From the NCBI GenBank assembly GCA_045592125.1, contig JAZNUE010000022.1, positions 1 through 49,076 of the forward strand: DNA of 49,076 nucleotides, written 5' to 3'. A program made the translations under genes and the position numbers. The notes beneath the pieces are model-generated. The model had not been told where the DNA came from. It searched no databases and saw nothing but the letters and a program-made list of their open reading frames with translations. The DNA is from HGM04593 sp045592125 (GTDB lineage Bacteria; Bacteroidota; Bacteroidia; Bacteroidales; Bacteroidaceae). Shown here one piece after another: positions 41,312 to 49,076 of this stretch (position 1 is the stretch's first letter; each line of letters starts with the position of its first letter).

Positions 41312-41674
41312 ATGAAAAGTCTTACGAAAAGAGAAGAGGAACTTATGAAACTCTTTTGGGAGCGAGGTCCGCTGTTTGTCAAGGAGATAATTCCTTTGCT
41401 CGATGAACCGCAGCCGCACTTCAACACAGTATCGACCATTGTACGCGGCCTTGAGGCAAAGGGATATGTCGCGCACGAGGCTTTCGGCAACACCCACCGT
41501 TACTATGCCGCGGTTAGCGAGAGCGAATATGGCAAGCGCACACTCGGCAATGTGGTAAGCCGTTACTTCGGCAGCTCTTACCTCAGCGCTGTATCTTCCC
41601 TTGTAAAAGAGGAGAAAATCTCTATCGATGAGCTCAAGAGCCTTATTGAACTTGTAGAAAAACAGAACAAATAA
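41312..41674 (+). CDS. BlaI/MecI-family transcriptional repressor
   Basis: The 120-residue winged-helix protein begins MKSLTKREEELMKLFWERGPLFVKEIIPLLDEPQPHFNTVSTIVRGLEAKGYVAHEAFGNTHRYYAAVSE, the BlaI/CopY DNA-binding domain. The helical C-terminal dimerisation part with the protease-sensitive region follows. It is expected to bind the three dyads upstream and to be removed when the M56 partner is activated. The ATG is after the operators; a longer frame through them is rejected. The M56 gene begins 7 nt later. Confidence 0.93.
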   Translation: MKSLTKREEELMKLFWERGPLFVKEIIPLLDEPQPHFNTVSTIVRGLEAKGYVAHEAFGNTHRYYAAVSESEYGKRTLGNVVSRYFGSSYLSAVSSLVKEEKISIDELKSLIELVEKQNK

Positions 41675-41681
41675 AGTTACT

Positions 41682-44138
41682 ATGGCAGCATTCCTTATAT
41701 ATATATTAAAGTCGGCATTTGTGCTTGCACTGCTGGTGTCGCTGTTCATGCTTTTCATGAGCCGTGAGACTTTCCACAAGGTCAACCGTTACATAATGCT
41801 CTCCATCGTATTCATTGCCTTGTTGTTGCCGGCAGTGAACCTGGGTATAGAATCGCCGTTCAAGGGACTTGTCGCTGCCATAGAGAACAGCTTTGCTGAT
41901 GATGACCCCGAGACTGCTGTTGGGGAAATTGCCATTGATATGTCAGGACTGCCCGTGCTCCCCGATGTTGCCCCGGAACTTCCGTCTCTTGAACCGGTAG
42001 AGGAAAAGCCTTTCAACTGGCTGTTGCTTGCAGCGATGGTATATTTTGCGGGCGTGGCGCTGCTTGTAGTGCGTCAGGCGGTAATGTATGTCCAGGTGGC
42101 ACGCATAATAGCACGTAGCAGGGTAGTGGATGCTTCACTGTATGGCTGCGAGGGCATAAGCCTCAGGGTGCATAACGGAAAGGAGAAACCTTTCAGCTGG
42201 TTCCGTTGGGTTGTTGTGAGCGAGGATGACCTTGGTGATGGTGCGCGCGAAATACTCATTCACGAGACTGCACATGCACGTGCCGGCCACTCATGGGACA
42301 TAGTGCTTGCCGACGCTGTGATAATAATGCAGTGGTTCAACCCGCTTGCATGGATAATGAAGAACGGTCTTAAGGATATACACGAATTCGAGGCTGACGA
42401 GGCTGTAATAAATTCGGGCGTGAATGCAAGACAATACCAGTTATTAATCATAAAAAAAGCCGTTGGCGCAAGGCTCTACTCTATTGCCAACAGCTTTAAT
42501 CACAGTTTAACTAAAAAACGTATCACTATGATGTGTAAAGAAAAATCAAAGAAGTGGAGATGTGCAAAGGCTTTGTACATCGTTCCTGTGGCTGCCATTG
42601 CAGCACTTGCGTTCACCACTGTTGAACCGGTAAATGCAGCAGAGAGTGAAACGCTCCCCAAAGGTAGCGAATTTGTCGCTAACAACGAAAAGGAAACTGC
42701 GGAAAATTATGTGCTGCAAATTCCTGACGGTGATGACAAGGTCTATCAGGTATGCGAGAATCCACCTACGTTCCCTGGCGGTACGCATGCTATGTACAAG
42801 TACCTTGCCGGCAACATCAAATATCCTGATGAGGCAAAGGCTGCCGGCAAGCAGGGTAGAGTTATGGTGCAGTTTGTAGTAAGAAAGGACGGCTCAATTT
42901 CAGATGTCTCTGTGGTTAAAAGTGCAGGCAATGTGTCGCTAGATAAAGAGGCAGTGCGTGTAATCTCCACAATGCCAAAATGGAATCCCGGAACACAGGG
43001 CGGCAAGGCTGTGAACGTGCAATATACTTTGCCTGTTGCATTCAAGTTGTCCGATGGCAAGATAAACAATGAAAATAAAAAGAATGGGAAGAAAGACAAT
43101 AGGATTGTAATTGGAGATGGCAGCGCCATTGTAGACACTGATATCAAGGATAATGCACTTATTGTTGTGGATGGCAAGGTGCTCAACGGTGACCTTAAAG
43201 AGCTTGAATCCTCTTCAATCGCTCATATTGAGGTAATAAAGAACAGCGCACTCACTGCAGAACTGAAAGAGAAATACAATGCAAAGGACAAGAAGGGTAT
43301 AATATTCATTACAACATCTTCCGGTTCCCATGCCGGCATTGTGGGCAACCCCGCTCCAGTAGTCAATGGCAAGAAGGAGGATGCTCCGTTTATAGTAGAC
43401 TTTAATGTTGAGGAACGCACTACCGATGGTGGAGAGGAAATCTATCAGGTATGCGAGATTGCACCTGAGTATCCCGGTGGATTGGCAGAACTGATGAGGT
43501 GGCTCAGCATGAACATCAAGTACCCCAAGGCTGCGCGTGACATAAACGGCCAAGGTAAAGTCTTTGTGAGGTTTGTTGTCATGTCCGACGGTAGCATTTC
43601 AAATGCCGAGGTGGTTAAGTCTGACTTCTCCTCTGATTATTCCGAAGTCTCGCTTGCCGAGCAAATAGCGAAAGAAATCGAACACTACAAGTTTAGTATT
43701 GAAAGTATCGAGAATGATTGCAAAGAACTTGCGCAGCACATTGACAAGTGGAAAAATAAGTTGGCGGTCCTTGAAAAGGATGGTACCTCGGAAAATATTC
43801 TCAATCGCCGTCGCGAAGAACTGGAAAAGGCACAAAAGCTTCTGGAAGATGAGAGGGCGCAAAATGTGATAATGAAACGTACACTTGCGCAGAAGGAGGA
43901 ACTGTTGGCCAATTCAAAGAATGAGCTTGATAAGATTATGGTTACCGCATTCAAGAACGAAAAAGGTGAGGCGCTGAGTACCGATGAGGTAATGGCACTG
44001 CGCGCCGCTGCTGAAAAGGCTCTCAAGGATGAGGCTGTGCGTGTAGTCTCTGCAATGCCCAAATGGAACCCCGGTACTCAAGGCGGCAAGGCTGTTAATG
44101 TAAGCTTTACACTGCCTATAATGTTCCGCTTGCGATAA
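41682..44138 (+). CDS. M56 (BlaR1-type) peptidase with plug-like and TonB domains
   Basis: The 818-residue protein has N-terminal membrane helices and the M56 zinc protease motifs HETAH (194-198) and EADEAV (237-242). It then has a membrane segment near 300, a TonB C-terminal-type domain (about 355-457; FPGG...NIKYPDEAKAAGKQGRVMVQF), a plug-like segment (ALIVVDGKVLNGDLKELESSS) and a second TonB-type domain (about 588-818). A charged coiled coil of about 130 residues (about 648-780) interrupts the second TonB domain before KDEAVRVVSAMPKWNPG. It would sense a signal and cleave the adjacent BlaI repressor. Confidence 0.9.
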   Translation: MAAFLIYILKSAFVLALLVSLFMLFMSRETFHKVNRYIMLSIVFIALLLPAVNLGIESPFKGLVAAIENSFADDDPETAVGEIAIDMSGLPVLPDVAPELPSLEPVEEKPFNWLLLAAMVYFAGVALLVVRQAVMYVQVARIIARSRVVDASLYGCEGISLRVHNGKEKPFSWFRWVVVSEDDLGDGAREILIHETAHARAGHSWDIVLADAVIIMQWFNPLAWIMKNGLKDIHEFEADEAVINSGVNARQYQLLIIKKAVGARLYSIANSFNHSLTKKRITMMCKEKSKKWRCAKALYIVPVAAIAALAFTTVEPVNAAESETLPKGSEFVANNEKETAENYVLQIPDGDDKVYQVCENPPTFPGGTHAMYKYLAGNIKYPDEAKAAGKQGRVMVQFVVRKDGSISDVSVVKSAGNVSLDKEAVRVISTMPKWNPGTQGGKAVNVQYTLPVAFKLSDGKINNENKKNGKKDNRIVIGDGSAIVDTDIKDNALIVVDGKVLNGDLKELESSSIAHIEVIKNSALTAELKEKYNAKDKKGIIFITTSSGSHAGIVGNPAPVVNGKKEDAPFIVDFNVEERTTDGGEEIYQVCEIAPEYPGGLAELMRWLSMNIKYPKAARDINGQGKVFVRFVVMSDGSISNAEVVKSDFSSDYSEVSLAEQIAKEIEHYKFSIESIENDCKELAQHIDKWKNKLAVLEKDGTSENILNRRREELEKAQKLLEDERAQNVIMKRTLAQKEELLANSKNELDKIMVTAFKNEKGEALSTDEVMALRAAAEKALKDEAVRVVSAMPKWNPGTQGGKAVNVSFTLPIMFRLR

Positions 44139-44218
44139 GTGGCAACAGCGTACGAGATCCTTCGTTTCACTCAGAATGACAAGTACACGGTTAGCGACAA
44201 TAATACTATTAAAAACCT

Positions 44219-45442
44219 ATGATTATGACAAGACACAAATGCTTGACAGCATTGGCTGTTGTCCTGCTCCTGGCTGCCTGTTCAAGGCCTGTACAACAGA
44301 ATGAAACCCCTGTTAGCAGTAGCGACACTATTGCGGTGGGACTTCCTGCTGGAGCCGTTCCATTCAGTTACAGGCGCCATATATGCTTTGATATGGTGTT
44401 GCGCGACTCGTTCCCGGCACGCATGATATTCGATACGGGAGCAAGCAGCCTGCTGCTCGACTCTGCGTTCTATGCCTCACATTTTGCCGGCAGCGGCAAC
44501 TTGCGCAAGGCAATGCTTGGCGGGGCAGGCAATGGAATGGAGATGGCAAATATTGACGCAAGCGGCTGGAACTACAAGGTTGGCGGCAAGTCACATAATG
44601 AACAGATGGCAGTAGTGATGAATCTTCGTAATATTGTGGGTAATGATACCGATGGCCTGTTCGGCCTGCCGTTCATGCAGGGCGAGCGAGTGGAATTCAA
44701 TTATGCCGACGGCTATATGCGTTTCCTTGCCAATGAAGAAGAGATTGCCGGTGACTTTGTACGCATTGATTGCAAATGGCTCGGCGACAAGAAAGAGCGT
44801 ATAATCTTGCCGCTCTCCGTAACATTCGCTAACGGCTATACCCTTAACGGAGATTTTCTGCTCGATACCGGAATGCCGGGCACATTGTCTCTCAACAGCA
44901 CTACTGCCGGCAAGCTGAATGCCAATGGGGTGCTTGATGGTGGCGGCAAGTTCGTTTATACTGTGGGCGGAATTGGAGGCTCTGCTGTGCAGAATGATGT
45001 ATGTGCCTCACGGATAACCGTGGGCGGGCATGCTATAAGCGATGTGCGCATTTCATGGTCCGAGAACCGTAAGGGCTCTTTGGCCGATGAACGTTACGCC
45101 GGGCTTGTAGGCAATGGACTTTTTGAGCGCTTTGATGTTATAATGGATTTTGCACATTGGACAATCTATCTTCGCCCTAACAGGAACTTCAGCGCTCCGC
45201 AGCCCAACTATTTCGGCATTGCTTTCACGCCAATGGCCGGCCATTGGGTTGTGAACGGCCTTCTTGAAGGCGGCAATGCCGAAAAGGCAGGACTGCGCCG
45301 TGGTGACCGAGTTGAGGCAATTAATGGCATAAAGGCAAATGACAGCAATGTTACAGCGCTCTATCCGCTCCCCGATGTGTTGACTCTCGCTGTTTTGCGC
45401 GAGAATGGCTGTGTGGAGATTGTTGTAGGTAAAGAACAGTAA
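44219..45442 (+). CDS. Lipoprotein aspartyl protease with PDZ domain
   Basis: The 407-residue protein has a lipobox (LLAAC, Cys21) and two retropepsin-like halves with the catalytic motifs FDTGASSLLLD (D72) and LDTGMPGTLSL (D216). A C-terminal PDZ domain (about 325-407; EGGNAEKAGLRRGDRVEAINGIKA) follows. Such proteins are membrane-anchored proteases; the target is unknown. The gene is 80 nt after the M56 gene. Between them lies a TGACA-type repeat (ACGAGATCC...CAGAATGACAAG). Confidence 0.87.
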   Translation: MIMTRHKCLTALAVVLLLAACSRPVQQNETPVSSSDTIAVGLPAGAVPFSYRRHICFDMVLRDSFPARMIFDTGASSLLLDSAFYASHFAGSGNLRKAMLGGAGNGMEMANIDASGWNYKVGGKSHNEQMAVVMNLRNIVGNDTDGLFGLPFMQGERVEFNYADGYMRFLANEEEIAGDFVRIDCKWLGDKKERIILPLSVTFANGYTLNGDFLLDTGMPGTLSLNSTTAGKLNANGVLDGGGKFVYTVGGIGGSAVQNDVCASRITVGGHAISDVRISWSENRKGSLADERYAGLVGNGLFERFDVIMDFAHWTIYLRPNRNFSAPQPNYFGIAFTPMAGHWVVNGLLEGGNAEKAGLRRGDRVEAINGIKANDSNVTALYPLPDVLTLAVLRENGCVEIVVGKEQ

Positions 45443-45538
45443 AGGATGTTAGACTTTTTTAACACAGCAAACTGTAACAAAACAGATATACTTTCGTCTA
45501 TTAGGTGAAAGTACGTAGAATTTGGTTAAAAATAAAAA

Positions 45539-45565
45539 CAGCCGGTTTAGTGGTTCTCCCGGCTG
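45539..45565. repeat. Hairpin after the protease gene
   Basis: Arms CAGCCGG (45539-45545) and CCGGCTG (45559-45565) around a 13-nt loop. It lies about 95 nt after the protease stop codon without a T-run. It may be an RNA-processing or termination structure. Confidence 0.55.
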
Positions 45566-45566
45566 T

Positions 45567-45660
45567 AGGATATGTCACACAGATGTTGTTATACCCTTGT
45601 CATGACGGGTGTAAACATAATTACAAAATTTTAGTTCAACATCGGTTTGTGGCATATCCT
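45567..45660. repeat. Nested inverted repeat upstream of the outer-membrane protein
   Basis: Outer arms AGGATATGTCACACA and GTGGCATATCCT with ATGTTG/CAACAT (45567-45588 with 45637-45660) pair with a few bulges. An inner arm pair TACCC/GGGTGTA surrounds GTCATGAC. The double hairpin is AT-rich and lies in the gap before the promoters of the 45901 gene. It could be a regulatory RNA structure or operator; no known riboswitch core was recognised. Confidence 0.5.
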
Positions 45661-45686
45661 TTTGTTTTTAACTCATTTTAACAATC

Positions 45687-45720
45687 GGGGGGGGTAAATT
45701 TTGTAGAATGATTAACTTTG
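45687..45720 (+). promoter_or_regulatory. Possible promoter with G-run and TAnnTTTG
   Basis: Eight G (45687-45694), 18 nt, TAACTTTG (45713-45720). The same arrangement as on the minus strand at 3364-3397. The G-run is in the place of the -33 element. Confidence 0.45.
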
Positions 45721-45795
45721 CATACTGTAACTCTTCTATAGTTTGTCCATTGATTTTGCGAATATATACTTTTCTTGAAAATAGTTATAAAATTT

Positions 45796-45828
45796 TTTGG
45801 AAAGTAAATGAGTGGTGTTCTATATTTG
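45796..45828 (+). promoter_or_regulatory. Promoter for the outer-membrane protein gene
   Basis: TTTG (45796-45799), 21 nt, TATATTTG (45821-45828). Its position argues that translation starts at 45901 and not at the upstream ATG 45808. Confidence 0.65.
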
Positions 45829-45900
45829 CGGTGTACTAATAAACTAATACACTATGGTTGGACCGAGAAGCTTAAAGAATCTAATTTAAACCAGTCTGAG

Positions 45901-48729
45901 ATGAGAAAAATACTTTTAACTTTGTTATTTGCATTCATCTGCCTGGGTGCGAGTGCGCAGGACTTTGCCGTGCAGGGCAGGGTGGTGGATGCCGAGAATG
46001 TTACCGAGGGGCTTCCCTCGGCAACGGTGCGTCTGCTCAAGAACGATACAACAGCAGTTGCTGCCGTTCCCACTGCTGCCGACGGGCGTTTCGACATAAA
46101 GGCAAAGAGTGCTGGCAAGTATATGCTCGAAATCTCTTTTGTGGGGTGCGAGACAATGAAGAAGAAGGTCGAACTTACTGCAAAGCGCCCGGTAGCCAGG
46201 CTAGGCGACCTCTTGCTGGCGCGCGATGTGCTGCTTGATGAACTGCAGGTGACAGGCCTTGCCCAGGAACTGACAATAAAGGCCGATACATTCGTGTACC
46301 ACGCCAATGCCTTCCGCGTGCCCGAGGGCTCTACCATTGCGGCGCTCATAAAGCAGCTGCCTGGCCTTACTATGGACTCCGACGGTAACCTTACTTTCCA
46401 GGGCAAGGCCGTGAACTCAATCCTTGTCAACGGAAAGCCTTTCATTGGCGACGCCAACACTGCAATGTCCAACATAGTGAGCGACGCGGTGCAGGATATT
46501 GCTGTCTATGAGAAGGCCGATGAGGAAAAGGAGTTCGCGGGTGTGCACGATGCCGACAAGGCTACCGTTGTAGACCTCAAGATAAAGAAGGAGTACCAGA
46601 CGCAGTGGAACGTGAATGCCGACCTCGGCGGGGGTACACACAGCAAGTACATGGCAAAGGCCTTTGCCTCCAATTTCACCGACAAGCGCCGCACTGCGGT
46701 CTATGCCCAGGTGAACAACATCAGCGAGAACCAAGTTGCCGATGAGAACGGCAACTGGCAGAGCGACCCGTGGGGACCTACGGGTCTCTACACCTACCGC
46801 AAGGCAGGTGCCATATTCTCGTGGGACAACGGCCGCAAGAACACCGAGGCCCGTCACCTTAGGCTCAACGCCGAGGTGGAGGCCGGCCACAGAAGCGGCG
46901 GCAATGACCATATATCGAATACAGAATATATCCTTGGCACTGCCGGGAACCATTACTCCTATCAGCGCACAGTCAGGAACGGCCGTGACAGGAACCTGAA
47001 CATTAACGGTAACGTCACATACAACATTGATACTCTTAACCGCATTACCGCCACAATTGACTATCGTTACCGCGATAACCGCAACGAAGGTACTTCCTAT
47101 CTCTCAACCTATTCGGCAGCAATGGATATCCCTAATCCCGATAAAGGGCTTGTGGGCGAGAACGTGAGTGAGGAACTTGGTGCAATGGGTATAAACTCAA
47201 GTTCCTCGCGGAATATAACCATCAGCGACAACAATTCGTTTGAGGCGGATGTCCGCTATCTTCATCGCTTCAGGAAAGAGGGCTATTCGCTTAGTGTAGG
47301 GGCCAGTTACCGCATGGACAGCCACAATGGCTCAGCGGACATCCTGAATAATTACCGTTATTTCAACAGCAGCGCTCCTGAGTCTGTCGAGCGCCGATAC
47401 AGCACCGCACCGTCCTTTAACAGCGACCTCAGGGCAAAGGTTGCTCTTGAAGGAAAATTCAACAAGAACCTTAGCTTTTCGGTTGACTACCGTTATGCCC
47501 TGATGAAGGACAATGATGACTATGCTTTATACAGGCTCGACCGCTATCCTTATTATTCACAGCCTGGCCTGCCACTGGGAGTGCGTCCGTCCACGGCCGA
47601 TTCACTTGCAGCAGTGATAGACATTGCGAACAGCCGCTATTCAAAGAGTACAGAACAGAGGCATGTGATTGACCCTTCAGTCACGGGTGTCTGGGACAAG
47701 ATTGAAGCAGCGTTGGCAGTGGAAATTGGATATTATAATGAGGAACTGCAGTATGAAAGAGGGGGCGCTGCTTATTCTCCCTCGCGCGGTTATTTCGATT
47801 TTACTCCACAAGGCAGCATAAAGTGGAAACCTGTAAAGAACAGCGAGGTAACACTCCGCTATTTCGGCTACTCACACCGTCCTTCGTTACTTGAGCTGCT
47901 GCCAGTCACCGATACCAGCGACCAGATGGTTGAGCGTGTGAACAACCCCGGCCTTAAGACCCAATGGCAAAACCACTTCAACCTCTACAGCCGTTGGTTC
48001 AACGAGAAACGCGGCGACAGCTACAGCCTCTACGCAAGCAGCGGGCTATACAACAACAGGATTGTCGATATAATTGTGACCGACCCGCAAACAGGCAAGC
48101 AACGGCACACCAAGGACAATGTCAACGGTAACTACTATGTCTCTGTGGGTGCAAATACCGAGCAGCCGCTTGACAAGGAGCGTCATTGGACATTGTCTGT
48201 AAGCGGTGCCTATCATATAAGCCGCGACAAGAACTATGTAGGCGCAATGGGCGACAAGCTCGGGCTTTCAGTTGTATACCGTCACTCCCCACGTGCAAGC
48301 ATGTCGCTCAAATGGCGCAGCGGAATATGGAACGTGAACCTTAACGGCCAATATTCTGCCGATATCTCACGTTACGGCAGCACCCCCGAGTACAACCAGA
48401 GCGGACACACATTCGAGTGTAGGCTTCAGCCGCAGGTTGACTTGCCGTTCGGAATGAAAATCAACACATCCTTTGGATTATACGGCCGCCGCGGCTATGC
48501 CGATGATATAATGAACCACGACCAGTGGCTGTGGAATGCCACGGTGTCGCAGTCTTTCCTCAAGAACAAGGCCCTGACCCTGCAGCTCGAGGCTGTGGAT
48601 ATACTGCACCAGCGCACAGCGGAATACAGTTATGTGCGGCCGGGCATGCGTTACTTCAACCGTGATAAGATATTCTACAGCTATGTCATGCTGCATGCGA
48701 TATACAGGTTCAATATAGGAGGAAAGTAA
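45901..48729 (+). CDS. Outer-membrane beta-barrel (TonB-receptor-like) protein
   Basis: The 942-residue protein has a signal peptide (MRKILLTLLFAFICLGASAQ), a carboxypeptidase-regulatory-like beta-sandwich (about 22-115) and a plug-like domain (FRVPEGSTIAALIKQLPGLTMDSDGNLTFQGKAVNSILVNGKPFIG). A long C-terminal barrel of the PF14905 type ends YRFNIGGK. It is probably an outer-membrane importer or exporter partner; the substrate is unknown. The longer frame starting at 45808 has a non-signal N-terminus and begins upstream of the predicted transcript start, so it is rejected. Confidence 0.9.
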   Translation: MRKILLTLLFAFICLGASAQDFAVQGRVVDAENVTEGLPSATVRLLKNDTTAVAAVPTAADGRFDIKAKSAGKYMLEISFVGCETMKKKVELTAKRPVARLGDLLLARDVLLDELQVTGLAQELTIKADTFVYHANAFRVPEGSTIAALIKQLPGLTMDSDGNLTFQGKAVNSILVNGKPFIGDANTAMSNIVSDAVQDIAVYEKADEEKEFAGVHDADKATVVDLKIKKEYQTQWNVNADLGGGTHSKYMAKAFASNFTDKRRTAVYAQVNNISENQVADENGNWQSDPWGPTGLYTYRKAGAIFSWDNGRKNTEARHLRLNAEVEAGHRSGGNDHISNTEYILGTAGNHYSYQRTVRNGRDRNLNINGNVTYNIDTLNRITATIDYRYRDNRNEGTSYLSTYSAAMDIPNPDKGLVGENVSEELGAMGINSSSSRNITISDNNSFEADVRYLHRFRKEGYSLSVGASYRMDSHNGSADILNNYRYFNSSAPESVERRYSTAPSFNSDLRAKVALEGKFNKNLSFSVDYRYALMKDNDDYALYRLDRYPYYSQPGLPLGVRPSTADSLAAVIDIANSRYSKSTEQRHVIDPSVTGVWDKIEAALAVEIGYYNEELQYERGGAAYSPSRGYFDFTPQGSIKWKPVKNSEVTLRYFGYSHRPSLLELLPVTDTSDQMVERVNNPGLKTQWQNHFNLYSRWFNEKRGDSYSLYASSGLYNNRIVDIIVTDPQTGKQRHTKDNVNGNYYVSVGANTEQPLDKERHWTLSVSGAYHISRDKNYVGAMGDKLGLSVVYRHSPRASMSLKWRSGIWNVNLNGQYSADISRYGSTPEYNQSGHTFECRLQPQVDLPFGMKINTSFGLYGRRGYADDIMNHDQWLWNATVSQSFLKNKALTLQLEAVDILHQRTAEYSYVRPGMRYFNRDKIFYSYVMLHAIYRFNIGGK

Positions 48730-48966
48730 TGTTTGATGTTTAATGTTACTTGTAAAATCGGCAGTGCGAGTCACCGCGGTTTGTCACGCGAAAAATCTCT
48801 TTACTTGCTACTTTGGGATCATTGACTTTCGCTCCAGGATGACCTGAATGCTCCCCTGTTTTAGGGCTGCTTAAGGTGCTGATGATAGAGATTCTTCGCT
48901 TTGCTCAGACGTGTTGTTGAGGGCTTTGCCCGAAAAATGACAAAACATAAGTTTTGTTATCGGCGA
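48730..48966. repeat. Intergenic TGACA-type repeats
   Basis: No gene. Fragments of the dispersed family are present: AAAAATCTCTTTACTTGC...CCAGGATGACC (about 48789-48844) and AGAGATTCTTCGCTTTGCTC (about 48888-48907). A hairpin GACAAAACATAAGTTTTGTT (about 48938-48958) follows immediately before the stem-loop copy S4. Confidence 0.6.
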
Positions 48967-49034
48967 GTTCATTAGCGGTTGGTCGCACGAGGCATGGGTG
49001 AAACTCATGCCGTGCGGGCCGCGAAAGGATGAAC
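48967..49034 (+). repeat. Dispersed stem-loop element, copy S4
   Basis: Helices are GTTCAT/ATGAAC (48967-48972 with 49029-49034), GCGG/CCGC (48975-48978 with 49019-49022), CGCACG/CGTGCG (48984-48989 with 49011-49016) and GCATG/CATGC (48992-48996 with 49006-49010). It is followed by GAGCCAATGACTC and AAATATAGAATGACAA, which match the sequence after S3b. Confidence 0.85.
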
Positions 49035-49076
49035 GAGCCAATGACTCTACAAATATAGAATGACAAATACACGTGT

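Noticed and set aside
45808..45900. Upstream start for the outer-membrane protein
   Set aside because: The added 31 residues lack a signal peptide, and the predicted promoter -7 element (45821-45828) lies inside them. The ATG at 45901 begins a typical signal peptide.

Overview
The window looks like a chromosomal stretch from a gut-type Bacteroidales bacterium, most likely Prevotellaceae or a close relative. Four things point there. Two secreted proteins carry type IX secretion C-terminal domains ending in GKKVLVK. Promoters follow the Bacteroidetes pattern TTTG - about 19 nt - TAnnTTTG/TAnnTTCG. The block nusB-yajC-ybbR-coaE-DUF5606 has the order usual in Bacteroidales. Small Prevotella-type peptides (YxxP near the N-terminus, WGxxW at the C-terminus) are present. 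I see no rRNA, tRNA, CRISPR array, prophage or intact insertion sequence.

Layout. 1-9.2 kb: repeat-rich region with a small peptide gene, a 769-residue T9SS cargo protein, a four-helix-bundle protein, SemiSWEET, PrmA, a MATE transporter, a RAYT transposase remnant, an FKBP isomerase and a TSCPD protein. 9.2-16 kb: a GH20 hexosaminidase with T9SS signal, a TRIC-like channel, then a plus-strand cluster (SPFH protein, Arc-like protein, DUF3784, PAP2). 16-20 kb: NadA and the divergent threonine-to-glycine pair Tdh/Kbl. 20-22.9 kb: a two-domain sialate O-acetylesterase and a PUR-family protein. 23.2-27.5 kb: nusB, yajC, ybbR-like, coaE, DUF5606 and DUF4923. 27.7-32.4 kb: a minus-strand sialic acid operon (NanA lyase, AGE-type epimerase, and a kelch mutarotase fused to an SSS symporter). 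32.6-37.1 kb: malic enzyme, nitroreductase, DUF2520, KdsC and Maf. 38.1-39.7 kb: PyrG. 40.1-48.7 kb: a duplicated-domain lipoprotein, a BlaI/M56 sensor pair with three operator dyads, a lipoprotein aspartyl protease and a large outer-membrane beta-barrel protein.

How the genes fit together. The esterase removes O-acetyl groups from sialic acids. The NanM-like/SSS fusion would mutarotate and import the sugar. NanA would cleave it to ManNAc plus pyruvate, and the epimerase would give GlcNAc. The GH20 enzyme releases HexNAc from the same host glycans. Most other genes are housekeeping.

Most notable observations. (1) The CTP synthase has an otherwise intact glutaminase domain that lacks all three catalytic-triad residues (Cys to Gly, His to Glu, Glu to Gln). 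(2) A dispersed stem-loop element occurs five times and shows compensatory base changes in several helices. Two copies sit between duplicated 3' ends of genes. (3) A RAYT (REP-associated transposase) remnant directly abuts a REP/BIME-like double hairpin that recurs 7 kb away. (4) Two related small peptide genes are present, one too short for ordinary gene calling. (5) An AAGGG-rich intergenic repeat family includes an array with 29-nt higher-order periodicity.
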